A stretch of DNA of 64,000 nucleotides from Tissierella simiarum (GTDB lineage Bacteria; Bacillota; Clostridia; Tissierellales; Tissierellaceae): assembly GCF_018917865.1 (NCBI RefSeq), contig NZ_JAHLPM010000008.1:124001-188000 (forward strand), read 5' to 3'. Below the pieces are notes generated by a model that worked only from the letters and a program-made list of their open reading frames with translations, made no database searches and was not told the origin of the DNA. Position numbers and translations under genes: made by a program. Shown here piece by piece: positions 53,564 to 62,469 of this stretch. Positions within the stretch are counted from its first letter, which is position 1, and the number at the start of each line of letters is the position of its first letter.

Positions 53564-54166
53564 TTACTTCAATATTTCTCTATCTAACTTTTCCATTTCA
53601 TTACTTCCTAATAAACCATGTAAAAAAGGATATGTCTCATTTATCCATTCTTCATAGTCATGTTTAGTATTTATTAATTCCATTAACTTTTCTTTCAAAG
53701 ATTCTATTTCTCCTACTACTTGATTCACTACTTTTTCCCTATACTTTAGCTCATCATAACCATATTTTACTGTGGCTTTCAACAAGTTAAAATTAGACTC
53801 CTTTATTGACTTAGGGATAGTTTCCAGCTGAAAAGTTACTTCATCTATTTCTTCATTAATCTCATGAATTCTCTTTTTATATTCATCCAGTAATTCTATA
53901 TTTTCTAATTTATTTTCATTGTTAACAGAATCAGAAACTCCTAGAATCATTTTCATACAATTTAATTTTTCTTTCTGAAGCTCTCTAGATTTCATATCCA
54001 AATTACTTTCATTGTTTACTAATTGAATTAATTCTTCTTTCGTATTTTGAATACTCTTATCGTTTGCCTCTCCAAATAGTTTTGTCCAAGTAGGATCATT
54101 TATTAAAAGAGGTATTTTATTTTTCAATAATATGTCTTCATCTAAATTTATACTCTTATTAAACAT
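53564..54166 (-). CDS. Unknown coiled-coil protein of the acpS region
   Basis: This 200-residue protein has no signal or membrane segment. It is mostly helical with long charged coiled-coil stretches (about residues 75-175) and an N-terminal segment NKIPLLINDPTWTKLFGE. AGAGGAG precedes the ATG at 54166. It lies 20 bases before the AcpS-NnrD gene. I recall comparable conserved hypotheticals near acpS in other Clostridia, without known function. Confidence 0.75.
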   Translation of the reverse strand: MFNKSINLDEDILLKNKIPLLINDPTWTKLFGEANDKSIQNTKEELIQLVNNESNLDMKSRELQKEKLNCMKMILGVSDSVNNENKLENIELLDEYKKRIHEINEEIDEVTFQLETIPKSIKESNFNLLKATVKYGYDELKYREKVVNQVVGEIESLKEKLMELINTKHDYEEWINETYPFLHGLLGSNEMEKLDREILK

Positions 54167-54255
54167 TTAATCACTCCTCTTAGTTAGAAGTTACTAGCTA
54201 ATATAATTCTACTCCATTTTATAGTTAGTTTACAAACACTTTTCCCGTTTAAATA

Positions 54256-54297
54256 TATAAACGAAGCTATAGACCTATATCTATAACTTCGTTTATA
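54256..54297 (-). terminator. Hairpin terminator after pyrE
   Basis: TAAACGAAGCTATAG (54258-54272) and CTATAACTTCGTTTA (54281-54295) pair with one mismatch. The T run on the minus strand is interrupted by A, so termination may be moderate. Confidence 0.65.
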
Positions 54298-54353
54298 ATG
54301 CATAGAAGAGTATAAATTTCTTTAATTTCAGAATCCTTCAATTCAAACTTTCA

Positions 54354-54914
54354 TTATATATCTAACTTTCTACTACCTGGCTTTACTATAGGTTTATTTT
54401 CTTGGCATAACGGACAATTATCTATACTATAAGTATTGATTTGCAATTTAGTTCCAGCATATAAAGGATATTTTATGTCTCCACTACTTCTATCAACTAT
54501 GCAAGCAATACCTACTACTTCTCCTCCATATTCTTCTACAACTCTTATGGCTTCATAGGCAGATTTTCCAGTAGTTACTACATCTTCGGATATGAGAACC
54601 TTCTGACCTTTAGTAATATTAAATCCTCTTTTAAGTTTCATTTCTCCCTCATCTCTTTCAGTAAAAATAGCTGGTTTACCTGTTTGACGACCTAGTTCAT
54701 AAGCTACAATTATACCTCCCATGGCTGGACCAACTATTATATCGAAGTTTACTCCTTCCAGCTTCCCAACTATGAATTTTACTGCTTTTTCAGCCTTATC
54801 AGGATATTGAAGAAGTTTTGCACATTGAATATATCTATCGCTATGTTTACCTGATGATAATAAAAAATGTCCTTCTAATAAAGCGTTTGCTTCCTTTAAT
54901 AAATCAATTATCAT
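54354..54914 (-). CDS. pyrE: Orotate phosphoribosyltransferase
   Basis: This enzyme converts orotate and PRPP to orotidine monophosphate. The ATG at 54914 is used, with GGGAGGG 5 bases upstream; a TTG five codons earlier is part of the upstream site. The 186-residue protein has the PRPP motif [17 protein letters not shown] and the early [15 protein letters not shown]. It is the last gene of the pyr operon, starting one base after pyrD ends. Confidence 0.95.
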   Translation of the reverse strand: MIIDLLKEANALLEGHFLLSSGKHSDRYIQCAKLLQYPDKAEKAVKFIVGKLEGVNFDIIVGPAMGGIIVAYELGRQTGKPAIFTERDEGEMKLKRGFNITKGQKVLISEDVVTTGKSAYEAIRVVEEYGGEVVGIACIVDRSSGDIKYPLYAGTKLQINTYSIDNCPLCQENKPIVKPGSRKLDI

Positions 54915-54915
54915 T

Positions 54916-55821
54916 TTAATCCCTCCCAATTATTCCTCTAATTTCTTCTAAAGACTTTACATTCTCTTTATCCATAAATTCTTCAATGCCTTTAATGATA
55001 TCAAGGCAAATATCTGGTTTTATAAAATTCCCACTACCAACTTGCACTGCCCAAGCACCAGCCATTATAAATTCTATAGCATCTCTATAATTAACTATAC
55101 CTCCAATGCCTATTATAGGCACATCTACAACCTGACTAACTTCATAAACCATTCTTAAAGCAATAGGTTTTATACAAGGTCCTGAAAGACCTGCTGTAAT
55201 ATTATTAAATACTGGTTTTCTCTTATATATATCGATTGCTAATGCATTAAAAGTATTTACTAAAGAAAGCCCATCCGCACCAGCCTTTACGCAGCTATAA
55301 GCCATTTCCTTTATATTCTCCGCATTAGGAGATAGTTTTACTATTAAAGGCTTTTTACATATATTTTTAACTTCTGATACTATTTCATAAGCAGTATTGC
55401 ATTTAATTCCAAAGGACATGCCGCCTTCTTTCACATTAGGACAGGAAATATTTAGCTCAATCATATGAATATTAGTTGAATTCAATCTTTGAGCTCCTTC
55501 TAAATAATCTTTTAAAGTACTACCTCCCAAGTTAGCTAGAATTACTGTATCCTGTTTTTCCATAAAGGGAAGTTCATCTTTAATGAAAGCATCTATACCT
55601 GGATTTTGAAGACCAATACTATTCATTAGTCCTGAGGGAGTTTCATATATTCTTATTCCTCTATTTCCATCTCTTTTATTTAAAGTAAGCCCTTTAGTAC
55701 ATATCCCACCTAATTTTTCTATAGAAAAATATTCTTCAAACTCCCTTCCAAATCCAAAGGTTCCTGAGGCAGCAATAACAGGATTTTTGAAATTCACTCC
55801 ACAAATTTCAACTTCAGTCAT
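54916..55821 (-). CDS. pyrD: Dihydroorotate dehydrogenase, class 1B catalytic subunit
   Basis: This FMN enzyme oxidises dihydroorotate to orotate and, with PyrK, passes electrons to NAD. The 301 residues include the catalytic Cys in [11 protein letters not shown] (about residue 130) and the FMN-binding [19 protein letters not shown]. It overlaps pyrK by 8 bases, in line with the class 1B two-subunit type. Confidence 0.95.
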   Translation of the reverse strand: MTEVEICGVNFKNPVIAASGTFGFGREFEEYFSIEKLGGICTKGLTLNKRDGNRGIRIYETPSGLMNSIGLQNPGIDAFIKDELPFMEKQDTVILANLGGSTLKDYLEGAQRLNSTNIHMIELNISCPNVKEGGMSFGIKCNTAYEIVSEVKNICKKPLIVKLSPNAENIKEMAYSCVKAGADGLSLVNTFNALAIDIYKRKPVFNNITAGLSGPCIKPIALRMVYEVSQVVDVPIIGIGGIVNYRDAIEFIMAGAWAVQVGSGNFIKPDICLDIIKGIEEFMDKENVKSLEEIRGIIGRD

Positions 55822-56545
55822 AAAAAACTACCTCCTCTCCTTTAAATATAGGTCCTTCTTTACATACCCTTTCCATTCCTCTAACAGTTTCTATACTACA
55901 TCCTAAGCAAGCACCTATTCCACAAGCCATTCTACTTTCCATAGAAACATATACAGGTATTTTTGTCCTACACATTTTAACCACTATATTCATCATTGGT
56001 ATAGGTCCACAAGTAAGAACTAAGTCATAATTTTCTGGATTAAATAATTCTGTTATAAAACCTTTGTGCCCACTAGAGCCATTTTCTGTAGATACGAATA
56101 TATTATTTACATAGGGTTTAATATTATCTAGATAATATATATTATTCCTAAACCCACAATAAAAATCTATTTCAGCCGAAAGTTTCCTACAGAGATAAGC
56201 CATAGGTGCAATACCTATTCCTCCGGTTATTAAAGCAATTTTTCCCTTTGACTTTAAATCAAAACTGTTTCCTAAAGGTCCTAATAAGTTTAATGTATCT
56301 CCTTTTTTAAGGTTTGATATAATATGGGTACCCTTACCTCTAATTTCATATAAAAAAATTATTTTCCCATTATCCCTATTACATATACTAATAGGTCTTG
56401 GTAAAAAAGGATCTAGCTCCCATCCTCTTATCATATAGAATTGCCCTGGTTCTCCTTTAAACTCTCCTTCTAGAACTATTTCATGTATATTAGAACTAAT
56501 CTCATTATTGGAATAAATAATTCCTTCTACATAACTATCCTTCAC
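55814..56545 (-). CDS. pyrK: Dihydroorotate dehydrogenase electron-transfer subunit
   Basis: This subunit carries FAD and a 2Fe-2S cluster that link PyrD to NAD. The 243 residues have the FAD-binding RPISICN, a NAD-binding segment, [13 protein letters not shown], and the cluster ligands C-x4-C-x2-C-x11-C in [24 protein letters not shown] at 56545 follows GGAGGA. It overlaps the end of pyrF by 11 bases. Confidence 0.95.
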   Translation of the reverse strand: MKDSYVEGIIYSNNEISSNIHEIVLEGEFKGEPGQFYMIRGWELDPFLPRPISICNRDNGKIIFLYEIRGKGTHIISNLKKGDTLNLLGPLGNSFDLKSKGKIALITGGIGIAPMAYLCRKLSAEIDFYCGFRNNIYYLDNIKPYVNNIFVSTENGSSGHKGFITELFNPENYDLVLTCGPIPMMNIVVKMCRTKIPVYVSMESRMACGIGACLGCSIETVRGMERVCKEGPIFKGEEVVFYD

Positions 56546-57392
56546 ATCGAATATCCTCCTTCATGGATAATACTGCTTGTCTAGTATAATGTTCAAAATT
56601 TTTATATCCATCTTCATATTTCTTATAGGCTGTTATTATTCCTCTTGAAGAGTTGACTATTCCTCCGTTGCCATTATTTAAATATAAAGACACATCTTTT
56701 CCCTTACCTCCTTGAGCACCGTACCCAGGTATTAGAAAATATATGTCCTCGTATCGTCTTCGTATATCCTTAGCTTCATCAATGTGAGTTCCTCCAACTA
56801 CTGCCCCAATTAAGCTATATCCATTTTTTCCTCTATATTTAGAAGCTAATACTTTTAATTTATCTCCTACATTGTAATATAACTTTTCATGATTAATATC
56901 TAAATATTGAATATCCTTAGCTCCTGGATTTGAAGTCCTAAGTAATACAAATACGCCTTTATTTCCTGTATCTAAATATTTTAAATAGGGAGTAATACTA
57001 TCAAAACCCATATAAGGATTTAAGGTTATAAAATCTGTTTCAAAATCCCCTTCAAAATGAGCTTTTCCATACATTTCTGCTGTAGACGATATATCCCCTC
57101 TTTTTACATCTCCTATAGATAGGGAATTGTTATATTTTATATATTCTAAGGTTTTCTTATATGCCACAAGCCCTTTAATTCCATAGGCTTCATAATATGC
57201 TATCTGAAGTTTATAGATAGACGTTATATCTATGGTAGAATCTATAATTTTCTTATTAAATTGAAAAATAATTTCATCTACATCTTTATATTCTCTCTTT
57301 ATTTCTTCTGGTATATAATCTAAATGAGTATCTAACCCTAAACAAACATTGCCCTTTTTCTCTACTTCCTTATATAATCTATCTATTATCAA
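56535..57392 (-). CDS. pyrF: Orotidine 5'-phosphate decarboxylase, type 2
   Basis: This enzyme makes UMP. TTG at 57392 is the preferred start because GGAGGG lies 6 bases upstream; a longer frame opening at 57428 has no ribosome-binding site there. The 285-residue protein has the catalytic DVKRGD (Lys-Asp) and the type 2 signature LRTSNPGAKD. It overlaps the pyrC end by 14 bases. Confidence 0.93.
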   Translation of the reverse strand: MIIDRLYKEVEKKGNVCLGLDTHLDYIPEEIKREYKDVDEIIFQFNKKIIDSTIDITSIYKLQIAYYEAYGIKGLVAYKKTLEYIKYNNSLSIGDVKRGDISSTAEMYGKAHFEGDFETDFITLNPYMGFDSITPYLKYLDTGNKGVFVLLRTSNPGAKDIQYLDINHEKLYYNVGDKLKVLASKYRGKNGYSLIGAVVGGTHIDEAKDIRRRYEDIYFLIPGYGAQGGKGKDVSLYLNNGNGGIVNSSRGIITAYKKYEDGYKNFEHYTRQAVLSMKEDIRCEG

Positions 57393-58605
57393 CTCTATCC
57401 CTCCAAAACTGTATTGGAAAATCTTCATTTAAATATTTAATTTTTCCTTTTCTAAGAGTTGCAACTACTTCTCCATAAAACTTCATTCCACTAAAAGAAG
57501 TATTTTTTCCCTTAGATAAAAATTCACTTTCATTGACTATGATTTCCGTATTTAAATCTAACAGTACTACGTCTCCATCAAAACCTTTTTCAATTCTTCC
57601 TTTGTTTACTTTCATTAGCCTTCCTGGATTAGCAGACATTATTTGAGATAACTTTTTTAAATCTATCGTCTTTGATTTAACTAAAGTTGTGTAACTTACT
57701 GAAAAAGACGTTTCTATACCAGATATTCCAGGAGAACCTTTTTCTTTATCTTCTTCACTATGAGGGGCATGATCTGTAGCTATTACATCTATCACTCCAT
57801 CTTTTATACCTTCAATAAGGTATTCTACATCTTCCTTTTCTCTTATAGGTGGATTAACTCTATAGTTATTAGACCAAAGAGCTATATGGTGTGGAGTTAC
57901 CTCACAAGTTATATTAGCTCCTTCTCTTTTTCCCTTTCTTATTTCTTGTATAGCTTCCTTAGTGCTAACATGAGCTAAGTGAAGATGAGCACCAGTAGTT
58001 TTAGATAAAAATATATCCCTTACAGTTATAATATTTTCTGAAAGTCTAAAATCAATGGGAGTTAAATCTTCATCTTCTGCATGAGATATAATACTAATTC
58101 CTTTTTCTTTAGCTATTACCATAGCTTTATACATGCTTATATTTGATTTTATTCCCTTCCCATCATCAGAAATGAACTTTACTCTCTCATCTATCCTATC
58201 AAGATGAGAGAGAGTTTTTCCATCGAAGTTTTCTGTAACAGATACAGTTTGATGGATGTCTATTAAATCCATTTCTTTAGATTTATTTAATACGTATTCT
58301 ACTACTTTCATAGAACTACATATTGGATTAGTATTAGCCATTAAATTTACTAGAGTATAACCTCCCTTTAATGCAGCTAAACTACCTGAATATAAATCTT
58401 CCTTATAGGTATATCCAGGTTCCCTAAAATGCACATGCATATCTATAAATGAGGGCATCAATGTTAAATCTTTTCCATCAATGAATTTACAGTCATAGTC
58501 TAGATTTTTTCCATAATCAGCTATTAATCCGTCTTTTATATATAAATCTCCTATAAAATCTAAACTTTCATCTACTATTCTACACTCCTTTATTAAAAGT
58601 TCCAT
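57379..58605 (-). CDS. pyrC: Dihydroorotase
   Basis: This zinc enzyme cyclises carbamoyl aspartate to dihydroorotate. The ATG at 58605 is chosen by GGGAGGG 4 bases upstream. The 408-residue protein has DMHVHFREPGYTYKED (zinc-binding His-x-His), SHAEDEDL, and ATDHAPHS. It is of the type I (longer) class. It follows pyrI directly. Confidence 0.95.
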   Translation of the reverse strand: MELLIKECRIVDESLDFIGDLYIKDGLIADYGKNLDYDCKFIDGKDLTLMPSFIDMHVHFREPGYTYKEDLYSGSLAALKGGYTLVNLMANTNPICSSMKVVEYVLNKSKEMDLIDIHQTVSVTENFDGKTLSHLDRIDERVKFISDDGKGIKSNISMYKAMVIAKEKGISIISHAEDEDLTPIDFRLSENIITVRDIFLSKTTGAHLHLAHVSTKEAIQEIRKGKREGANITCEVTPHHIALWSNNYRVNPPIREKEDVEYLIEGIKDGVIDVIATDHAPHSEEDKEKGSPGISGIETSFSVSYTTLVKSKTIDLKKLSQIMSANPGRLMKVNKGRIEKGFDGDVVLLDLNTEIIVNESEFLSKGKNTSFSGMKFYGEVVATLRKGKIKYLNEDFPIQFWRDRVDNR

Positions 58606-58606
58606 T

Positions 58607-59035
58607 TTAACCCTCCCAAGAATATATTTGATCACAATACTCACATTTATAACTTCCACTTGCTTCATCTATTAAAGCAAACTTATGAACTATATCTCTT
58701 TCTATAGAAGTTACACATCTTGGATTTTTACACTCTATTATCCCTTCTACCAGTTTTGGTAAAGATAAATTTATTTTCTCTGTTATTATTTCATTTTCTA
58801 TTATGTTTACAGTTATGTTTGAATCTATAAAACCTAACATAGCTAAGTCTAAGTCTATGACATTTTCTACTTTTATTATATCTTTACGTCCATATTTTTT
58901 ACTGGGTGCATTCATAATCAATGCTACTGTAAAATTGGCTTTATCCAGCCCTAAATGCTTAAATATTATAAATCCATAACCTGGTTTTATATGATCTATT
59001 ACAATACCTTTTGAAATACTATCTATATTTAACAT
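58607..59035 (-). CDS. pyrI: Aspartate carbamoyltransferase regulatory subunit
   Basis: This is the allosteric subunit that binds nucleotides and a structural zinc. The 142 residues include nucleotide-site segments near the N-terminus and the zinc ligands C-x4-C in CKNPRC and C-x2-C in CEYC. Its ATG is fused to the pyrB stop codon (TAAATG). Presence of pyrI means the pathway has feedback control at the enzyme as well as transcriptional control. Confidence 0.94.
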   Translation of the reverse strand: MLNIDSISKGIVIDHIKPGYGFIIFKHLGLDKANFTVALIMNAPSKKYGRKDIIKVENVIDLDLAMLGFIDSNITVNIIENEIITEKINLSLPKLVEGIIECKNPRCVTSIERDIVHKFALIDEASGSYKCEYCDQIYSWEG

Positions 59036-59959
59036 TTACTTCACCCCCAATAATTTGGCTATTAAAGCCATTCTTACAAACATACCGTATTTCACTTGGT
59101 TAAAATAACAAGCCCTTGGGTCTTCATCTATTTCCATACTAATTTCATTTACTCTTGGAAGAGGATGAAGTATGGATAAATCAGGTTTTGCTAGTTTAAG
59201 CTTAGCTTTATCTAAAATATAGCTATCCTTTAATCTTATATAGTCGGCTTCATTGAAGAATCGTTCTTTTTGAACTCTTGTCATATACAATATATCTAAT
59301 TGATCTATTACTTCTTCTAGCCTTTCTACTTCTACATAGTCCAAGCTCTTTTTATCTAAAATTTCAGCTTTTATATATTTAGGTGTTTGTAATTCTTTAG
59401 GGGATATTAAAATAAATTTGATGTTTTCATATCTAGACATGGCTTTAATTAAAGAATGGACTGTACGACCAAATTTAAGGTCGCCACATAGGCCTATGGT
59501 TAAATTAGATAATGTACCTTTTACTTGTTTGATTGTTAAAAGATCTGTTAAAGTTTGGGTTGGATGCTGGTGACCTCCATCTCCTGCATTTATTAAAGGA
59601 ACTGGAGAATAAAGAGAACCGTATTTTGGAGCTCCTTCTTTTGGATGGCGAATAGCAATTATATCAGTATAAGCTCCTACTGTTTTTATGGTATCTGCTA
59701 TGCTCTCACCTTTCATTACTGAACTGGAGCCTGGTTCCGAGAAACCAATTACTTTTCCTCCTAATCTTAACATTGCTGCTTCAAAACTAAACCTTGTTCT
59801 AGTACTAGGTTCATAAAATAGAGTTCCTAATATTTTTCCATCACATAAATGGGTAAAATCCTCTTGGTTATTAATTATTTTTTCAGCTAAACTAAATATA
59901 CTTTCTAGTTCTTCGATAGTAAAATCTTGGGGATCTATTAAGTGTCTTCCTTTTAACAT
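59036..59959 (-). CDS. pyrB: Aspartate carbamoyltransferase catalytic subunit
   Basis: This enzyme transfers the carbamoyl group to aspartate. The 307 residues include the carbamoyl-phosphate motif [20 protein letters not shown] and HPLPRVNEI. An AAAAAGGAGG ribosome-binding site precedes the ATG. It is the first gene of pyrB-I-C-F-K-D-E and lies just after the PyrR-type attenuator. Confidence 0.95.
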   Translation of the reverse strand: MLKGRHLIDPQDFTIEELESIFSLAEKIINNQEDFTHLCDGKILGTLFYEPSTRTRFSFEAAMLRLGGKVIGFSEPGSSSVMKGESIADTIKTVGAYTDIIAIRHPKEGAPKYGSLYSPVPLINAGDGGHQHPTQTLTDLLTIKQVKGTLSNLTIGLCGDLKFGRTVHSLIKAMSRYENIKFILISPKELQTPKYIKAEILDKKSLDYVEVERLEEVIDQLDILYMTRVQKERFFNEADYIRLKDSYILDKAKLKLAKPDLSILHPLPRVNEISMEIDEDPRACYFNQVKYGMFVRMALIAKLLGVK

Positions 59960-60008
59960 TTTATTACCTCCTTTTTAGTCTATTAGACCTTTAAAGGATC
60001 TGCGTACT

Positions 60009-60085
60009 AAAAAAGCCTTCCATAAAGGAAGGCATAGGTATACCAATGCTTATCTACGCTCTCCTTTCTGACCTCACAGGATCAG
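60009..60085 (-). promoter_or_regulatory. PyrR-type transcription attenuator of the pyr operon
   Basis: In transcript order, a small hairpin CTGA-TCCTGTGAGG-TCAG (60085-60068) resembles the PyrR-binding loop (consensus near UCCAGAGAGGCU). A terminator hairpin GCCTTCC/GGAAGGC (60033-60015) with a six-T run (60014-60009) follows it. Near the pyrB start, TTTAAAGG (59985-59992) could pair with CCTTTAAA (60086-60093), an alternative fold. PyrR bound to UMP would stabilise the first loop and favour termination. pyrR is not in the window. Confidence 0.85.
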
Positions 60086-60111
60086 TTTAAAGGTATTTAT
60101 TTTTCCTTATG

Positions 60112-60140
60112 AAGTTAACATAAATATATTTAAATGTCAA
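60112..60140 (-). promoter_or_regulatory. Likely pyr operon promoter
   Basis: TTGACA (60140-60135) is consensus; with 17 bases of spacing the -10 would be TAACTT (60117-60112), only a partial match. It lies about 27 bases upstream of the PyrR-binding loop. Confidence 0.6.
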
Positions 60141-60149
60141 TAGATATTT

Positions 60150-60186
60150 AAAAAATAAAGTCAGGATCTCCTGACTTTATTTTTTA
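60150..60186 (-). terminator. Terminator after the coat-like gene pair
   Basis: This is a perfect palindrome with 14-bp arms (60153-60166 and 60169-60182), flanked by A and T runs. It overlaps the stop codon of the downstream spore coat-like gene. Confidence 0.88.
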
Positions 60187-60444
60187 CTTCATAGCTGTTC
60201 CGCCGCTTAAACCACTTTTAACTTGTTGTATGTCATTTTGATTAGCTGGTGGTGCTGGTACATAATAACCTTTTTGTTCTGCTATTTGAAATAGCTGATA
60301 TTGGAATTGTTCAGCTTCATTTCTTAATTGTTGAAAAGTACTTCTCAATTGTTGATTAGCACATTCTGTAATAGCCTTAGTATATGATTCTATACTAGCT
60401 TTAGTCCCTGCTAATATATCACTTACCATATCTTTTTCTTGCAT
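60184..60444 (-). CDS. Spore coat protein, CotF-like
   Basis: This small helical protein of 86 aa has the CotF-type pattern: a helical N-terminal segment (MVSDILAGTKASIESYTKAITEC), a Gln-rich second helix (LRSTFQQLRNEAEQFQYQLFQIAEQKGYY) and a short Pro-rich tail. CotF-domain proteins are ferritin-like helical bundles found in spore coats and as general small sporulation proteins. It lies 13 bases after a second coat-like gene with a similar composition. The ribosome-binding site is AAGGAGG. Confidence 0.85.
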   Translation of the reverse strand: MQEKDMVSDILAGTKASIESYTKAITECANQQLRSTFQQLRNEAEQFQYQLFQIAEQKGYYVPAPPANQNDIQQVKSGLSGGTAMK

Positions 60445-60457
60445 AATATATACCTCC

Positions 60458-60664
60458 TTAAATTGAATTCATTAAACTACTAGCTGTTGTTTGAGAATCT
60501 TGGCTTGATTGTTTAAATAATTGTTTTATTTGAGGATCTTGACATTGATTAGAGTAAAAATCAAATTTTGTACTCATAGTTAAGTGAGCTCCTGTTATTT
60601 CTCTTATACTTTGAAGTTCTGATTGATTAATATTTCCTAAATTAACTGGATTTTTTAACGCCAT
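60458..60664 (-). CDS. Small coat-like protein, partner of the CotF-like gene
   Basis: This 68-residue protein has a helical core with Gln-rich patches (INQSELQSIREITGAHL, FYSNQCQDPQIKQLFKQSSQDSQTTAS). Its composition is like the N-terminal helices of CotF-like proteins, so it may be the other half of a split coat bundle. It is the first gene of the two-gene unit and is divergent from the following gene on the plus strand. Confidence 0.7.
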   Translation of the reverse strand: MALKNPVNLGNINQSELQSIREITGAHLTMSTKFDFYSNQCQDPQIKQLFKQSSQDSQTTASSLMNSI

Positions 60665-60800
60665 AAATACACTCCTCTCAAAAAAATTTTCTTTCCTTAA
60701 TATTTTGTCTTAAAAAATTTAAATTATGCTGGTAAAAGGTGTTTTAATATTAAAATTTAAAATTGGCAAAACTAAAATTAAAATTAGGAGGTGTAAAAAA

Positions 60801-61070
60801 ATGGACAAAGATAATTATATTGAAACTAGTTTAAGTCCATATACTACGTTTTTTAATGGCACTGGTAGCGATGATGAAATGGATATGTTTTACAAAATAG
60901 AAAATTTGCATAATACGAATTTTAATCAATATAATGAAGTAATACCTTCTGATGCAAATATTTTAAATATGTCTAGTGATATATTTTATACTCCTCAAAC
61001 GACTTTAATAGATACTAGAGGAATGAATCATGAAGATGTTTATAATAAAATAGAAAATAGACATATTTAA
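60801..61070 (+). CDS. Unknown small acidic protein
   Basis: The 89-residue product has no signal, membrane segment or recognised domain. It is acidic and rich in Asn, Asp and Thr, with NYIETSLSPYTTFFNGTGSDDEMDMFYKIENL near the start and a similar YNKIENRHI at the end. The ATG at 60801 is selected by AGGAGG 9 bases upstream; earlier in-frame ATGs lack one. Being divergent from the coat-like pair, a spore-related role is possible. Confidence 0.65.
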   Translation: MDKDNYIETSLSPYTTFFNGTGSDDEMDMFYKIENLHNTNFNQYNEVIPSDANILNMSSDIFYTPQTTLIDTRGMNHEDVYNKIENRHI

Positions 61071-61083
61071 ATTTATATGCAAA

Positions 61084-61196
61084 TAAGAAAAGTATCTATC
61101 GATGCATTTTAAGGTAGATTTTCTTGAAACTCATTGAGGTCAAAACGAGTTCCTCTATTAAAAAAAGAAAAAGTAGAACTCTCTTATTCGTTATAA
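61084..61196 (+). repeat. Structured intergenic repeat, copy C
   Basis: This copy follows the small acidic protein gene by 13 bases. It has TAAGAAAAG at its start and TTATTCGTTATAA at its end, and is clearly related to copies A and B along its whole length. The first stem is shorter (AAGAAAA/TTTTCTT). Confidence 0.8.
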
Positions 61197-61208
61197 AAGA
61201 AATTGAAC

Positions 61209-61237
61209 TTGACAAAAAAGGATAATCGTATTACAAT
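61209..61237 (+). promoter_or_regulatory. metNIQ promoter
   Basis: TTGACA (61209-61214), a 17-base spacer and TACAAT (61232-61237) lie about 25 bases before the riboswitch aptamer. Confidence 0.85.
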
Positions 61238-61261
61238 TAGTCCTAAGAAAAATCGAATAGA

Positions 61262-61366
61262 AACTCTTATCCAGAGAGGTGGAGGGACTGGCCCTATGAA
61301 ACCCGGCAACCTGTGAAATCACAAGGTGCTAAATCCTGCGGTATTTATACCGATAGATGAGAGAGG
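61262..61366 (+). ncRNA. SAM-I (S-box) riboswitch
   Basis: The aptamer core is recognised from CTCTTATCCAGAGAGGTGGA, GGGACTGGCCCTATGAA, CCCGGCAACC, GGTGCTAAATCCTGCGG and closing GATAGATGAGAG. P1 arms are CTCTTAT (61264-61270) and ATGAGAG (61357-61363). When SAM is bound, the terminators that follow can form; when SAM is scarce, metNIQ is transcribed. Confidence 0.95.
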
Positions 61367-61370
61367 AAAA

Positions 61371-61398
61371 AAACCTCTTTCTTCTAAGAGGTTTTTTT
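61371..61398 (+). terminator. Riboswitch-controlled terminator 1
   Basis: AAACCTCTT (61371-61379) pairs with AAGAGGTTT (61386-61394), followed by a T run to 61398. It directly follows the aptamer. Confidence 0.88.
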
Positions 61399-61403
61399 AA
61401 TTT

Positions 61404-61432
61404 AAACCTCTTTTACTCTAAGAGGTTTTTAT
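61404..61432 (+). terminator. Riboswitch-controlled terminator 2
   Basis: A second stem, AAACCTCTT (61404-61412) and AAGAGGTTT (61420-61428), with an identical stem sequence, is followed by a T-rich run. It may be a duplicated copy of the first that lowers readthrough. Confidence 0.8.
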
Positions 61433-61464
61433 TTTAATAAATTTTTGGTTAAAGGGGCGTTATA

Positions 61465-62469
61465 ATGATTAAAATAGAAAACTTATCTAAATCTTTTAAA
61501 GATAATAAAGATGAATTCTGGGCAGTTAAAAATGTGTCCTTAGATATAAACAGAGGAGAAATATTTGGAATTATTGGATTAAGTGGTGCTGGAAAATCTA
61601 CTTTAATTAGATGCTTAAATAGGCTTGAAGAACCTACAGAAGGCAGTATTATCATAGATGGAGTAGATATAACTAATCTCAGCAAAGGTGATTTAAGAAA
61701 AGAAAGAAAAGAAATAGGGATGATTTTTCAACACTTCAATCTATTATCTCAAAAAACTGTTTATGAAAACATAGCTTTTCCATTGGAATTGGAAAAAATG
61801 GATAAAAGCAAGATTAAAGAAAGAGTTGATAAGCTTTTAGAATACGTAGAACTAACAGATAAAAAAAATGCTTATCCATCTCAATTAAGTGGAGGTCAAA
61901 AACAAAGAGTAGCTATTGCAAGAGCCTTAGCTAATAATCCTAAGATATTGTTAAGTGATGAAGGAACTTCTGCATTGGACCCAAAAACTACCAAATCCAT
62001 TTTGGCTTTATTGAGTAAAATTAGACAGGAACTAGGGGTAACTATAGTTCTCATAACACACCAAATGGAAGTAGTAAAAGATATATGTGATAGGGTTGCT
62101 ATAATGGAAAATGGTAAAGTAATTGAAGAAAACACAGTAGAAAATCTTTTTAAACAACCAAAGACCAAAACGGCTCAAGCTTTTATAGACACTTTATCAT
62201 CTAATTTTGAAGAAGAAATCATTAATCCAGAGGATTTTAAAGGTAAACTCATTAGACTTAGTTTTTTGGGAAACAATGCTAAACAACCTATTGTTTCAAA
62301 GATTATTAGAAATTTTAACATTGATGTAAATATTCTTTCTGGAAATATCAATAAACTTCAAAGTAATAGTGTAGGACATTTAATATTAGAATTACTTGGA
62401 GATTGTGAAGAAGTTCAAAAAGCTATTGAATTTTTAAATAATGAAAATGTTCATGTGGAGGTGATATAA
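61465..62469 (+). CDS. metN: Methionine ABC transporter ATP-binding protein
   Basis: This is the ATPase of the MetNIQ methionine importer. The 334 residues have Walker A GLSGAGKST, Q-loop IFQHFN, signature LSGGQKQR, Walker B ILLSDEGTSALDP, and a C-terminal NIL (ACT-like) domain from about residue 255, which inhibits the transporter when methionine is bound. The ATG at 61465 has AAAGGGG upstream. It shares one base with metI (TAATG). Confidence 0.95.
   Translation: MIKIENLSKSFKDNKDEFWAVKNVSLDINRGEIFGIIGLSGAGKSTLIRCLNRLEEPTEGSIIIDGVDITNLSKGDLRKERKEIGMIFQHFNLLSQKTVYENIAFPLELEKMDKSKIKERVDKLLEYVELTDKKNAYPSQLSGGQKQRVAIARALANNPKILLSDEGTSALDPKTTKSILALLSKIRQELGVTIVLITHQMEVVKDICDRVAIMENGKVIEENTVENLFKQPKTKTAQAFIDTLSSNFEEEIINPEDFKGKLIRLSFLGNNAKQPIVSKIIRNFNIDVNILSGNINKLQSNSVGHLILELLGDCEEVQKAIEFLNNENVHVEVI

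Larger units (their letters stand above)
61071..61464 (+). other. Intergenic control region of metNIQ
   Basis: These 394 bases hold, in order, the structured repeat copy C, a sigma-A promoter, a SAM-I riboswitch and two tandem terminators, each listed separately. No gene is visible. Confidence 0.85.
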
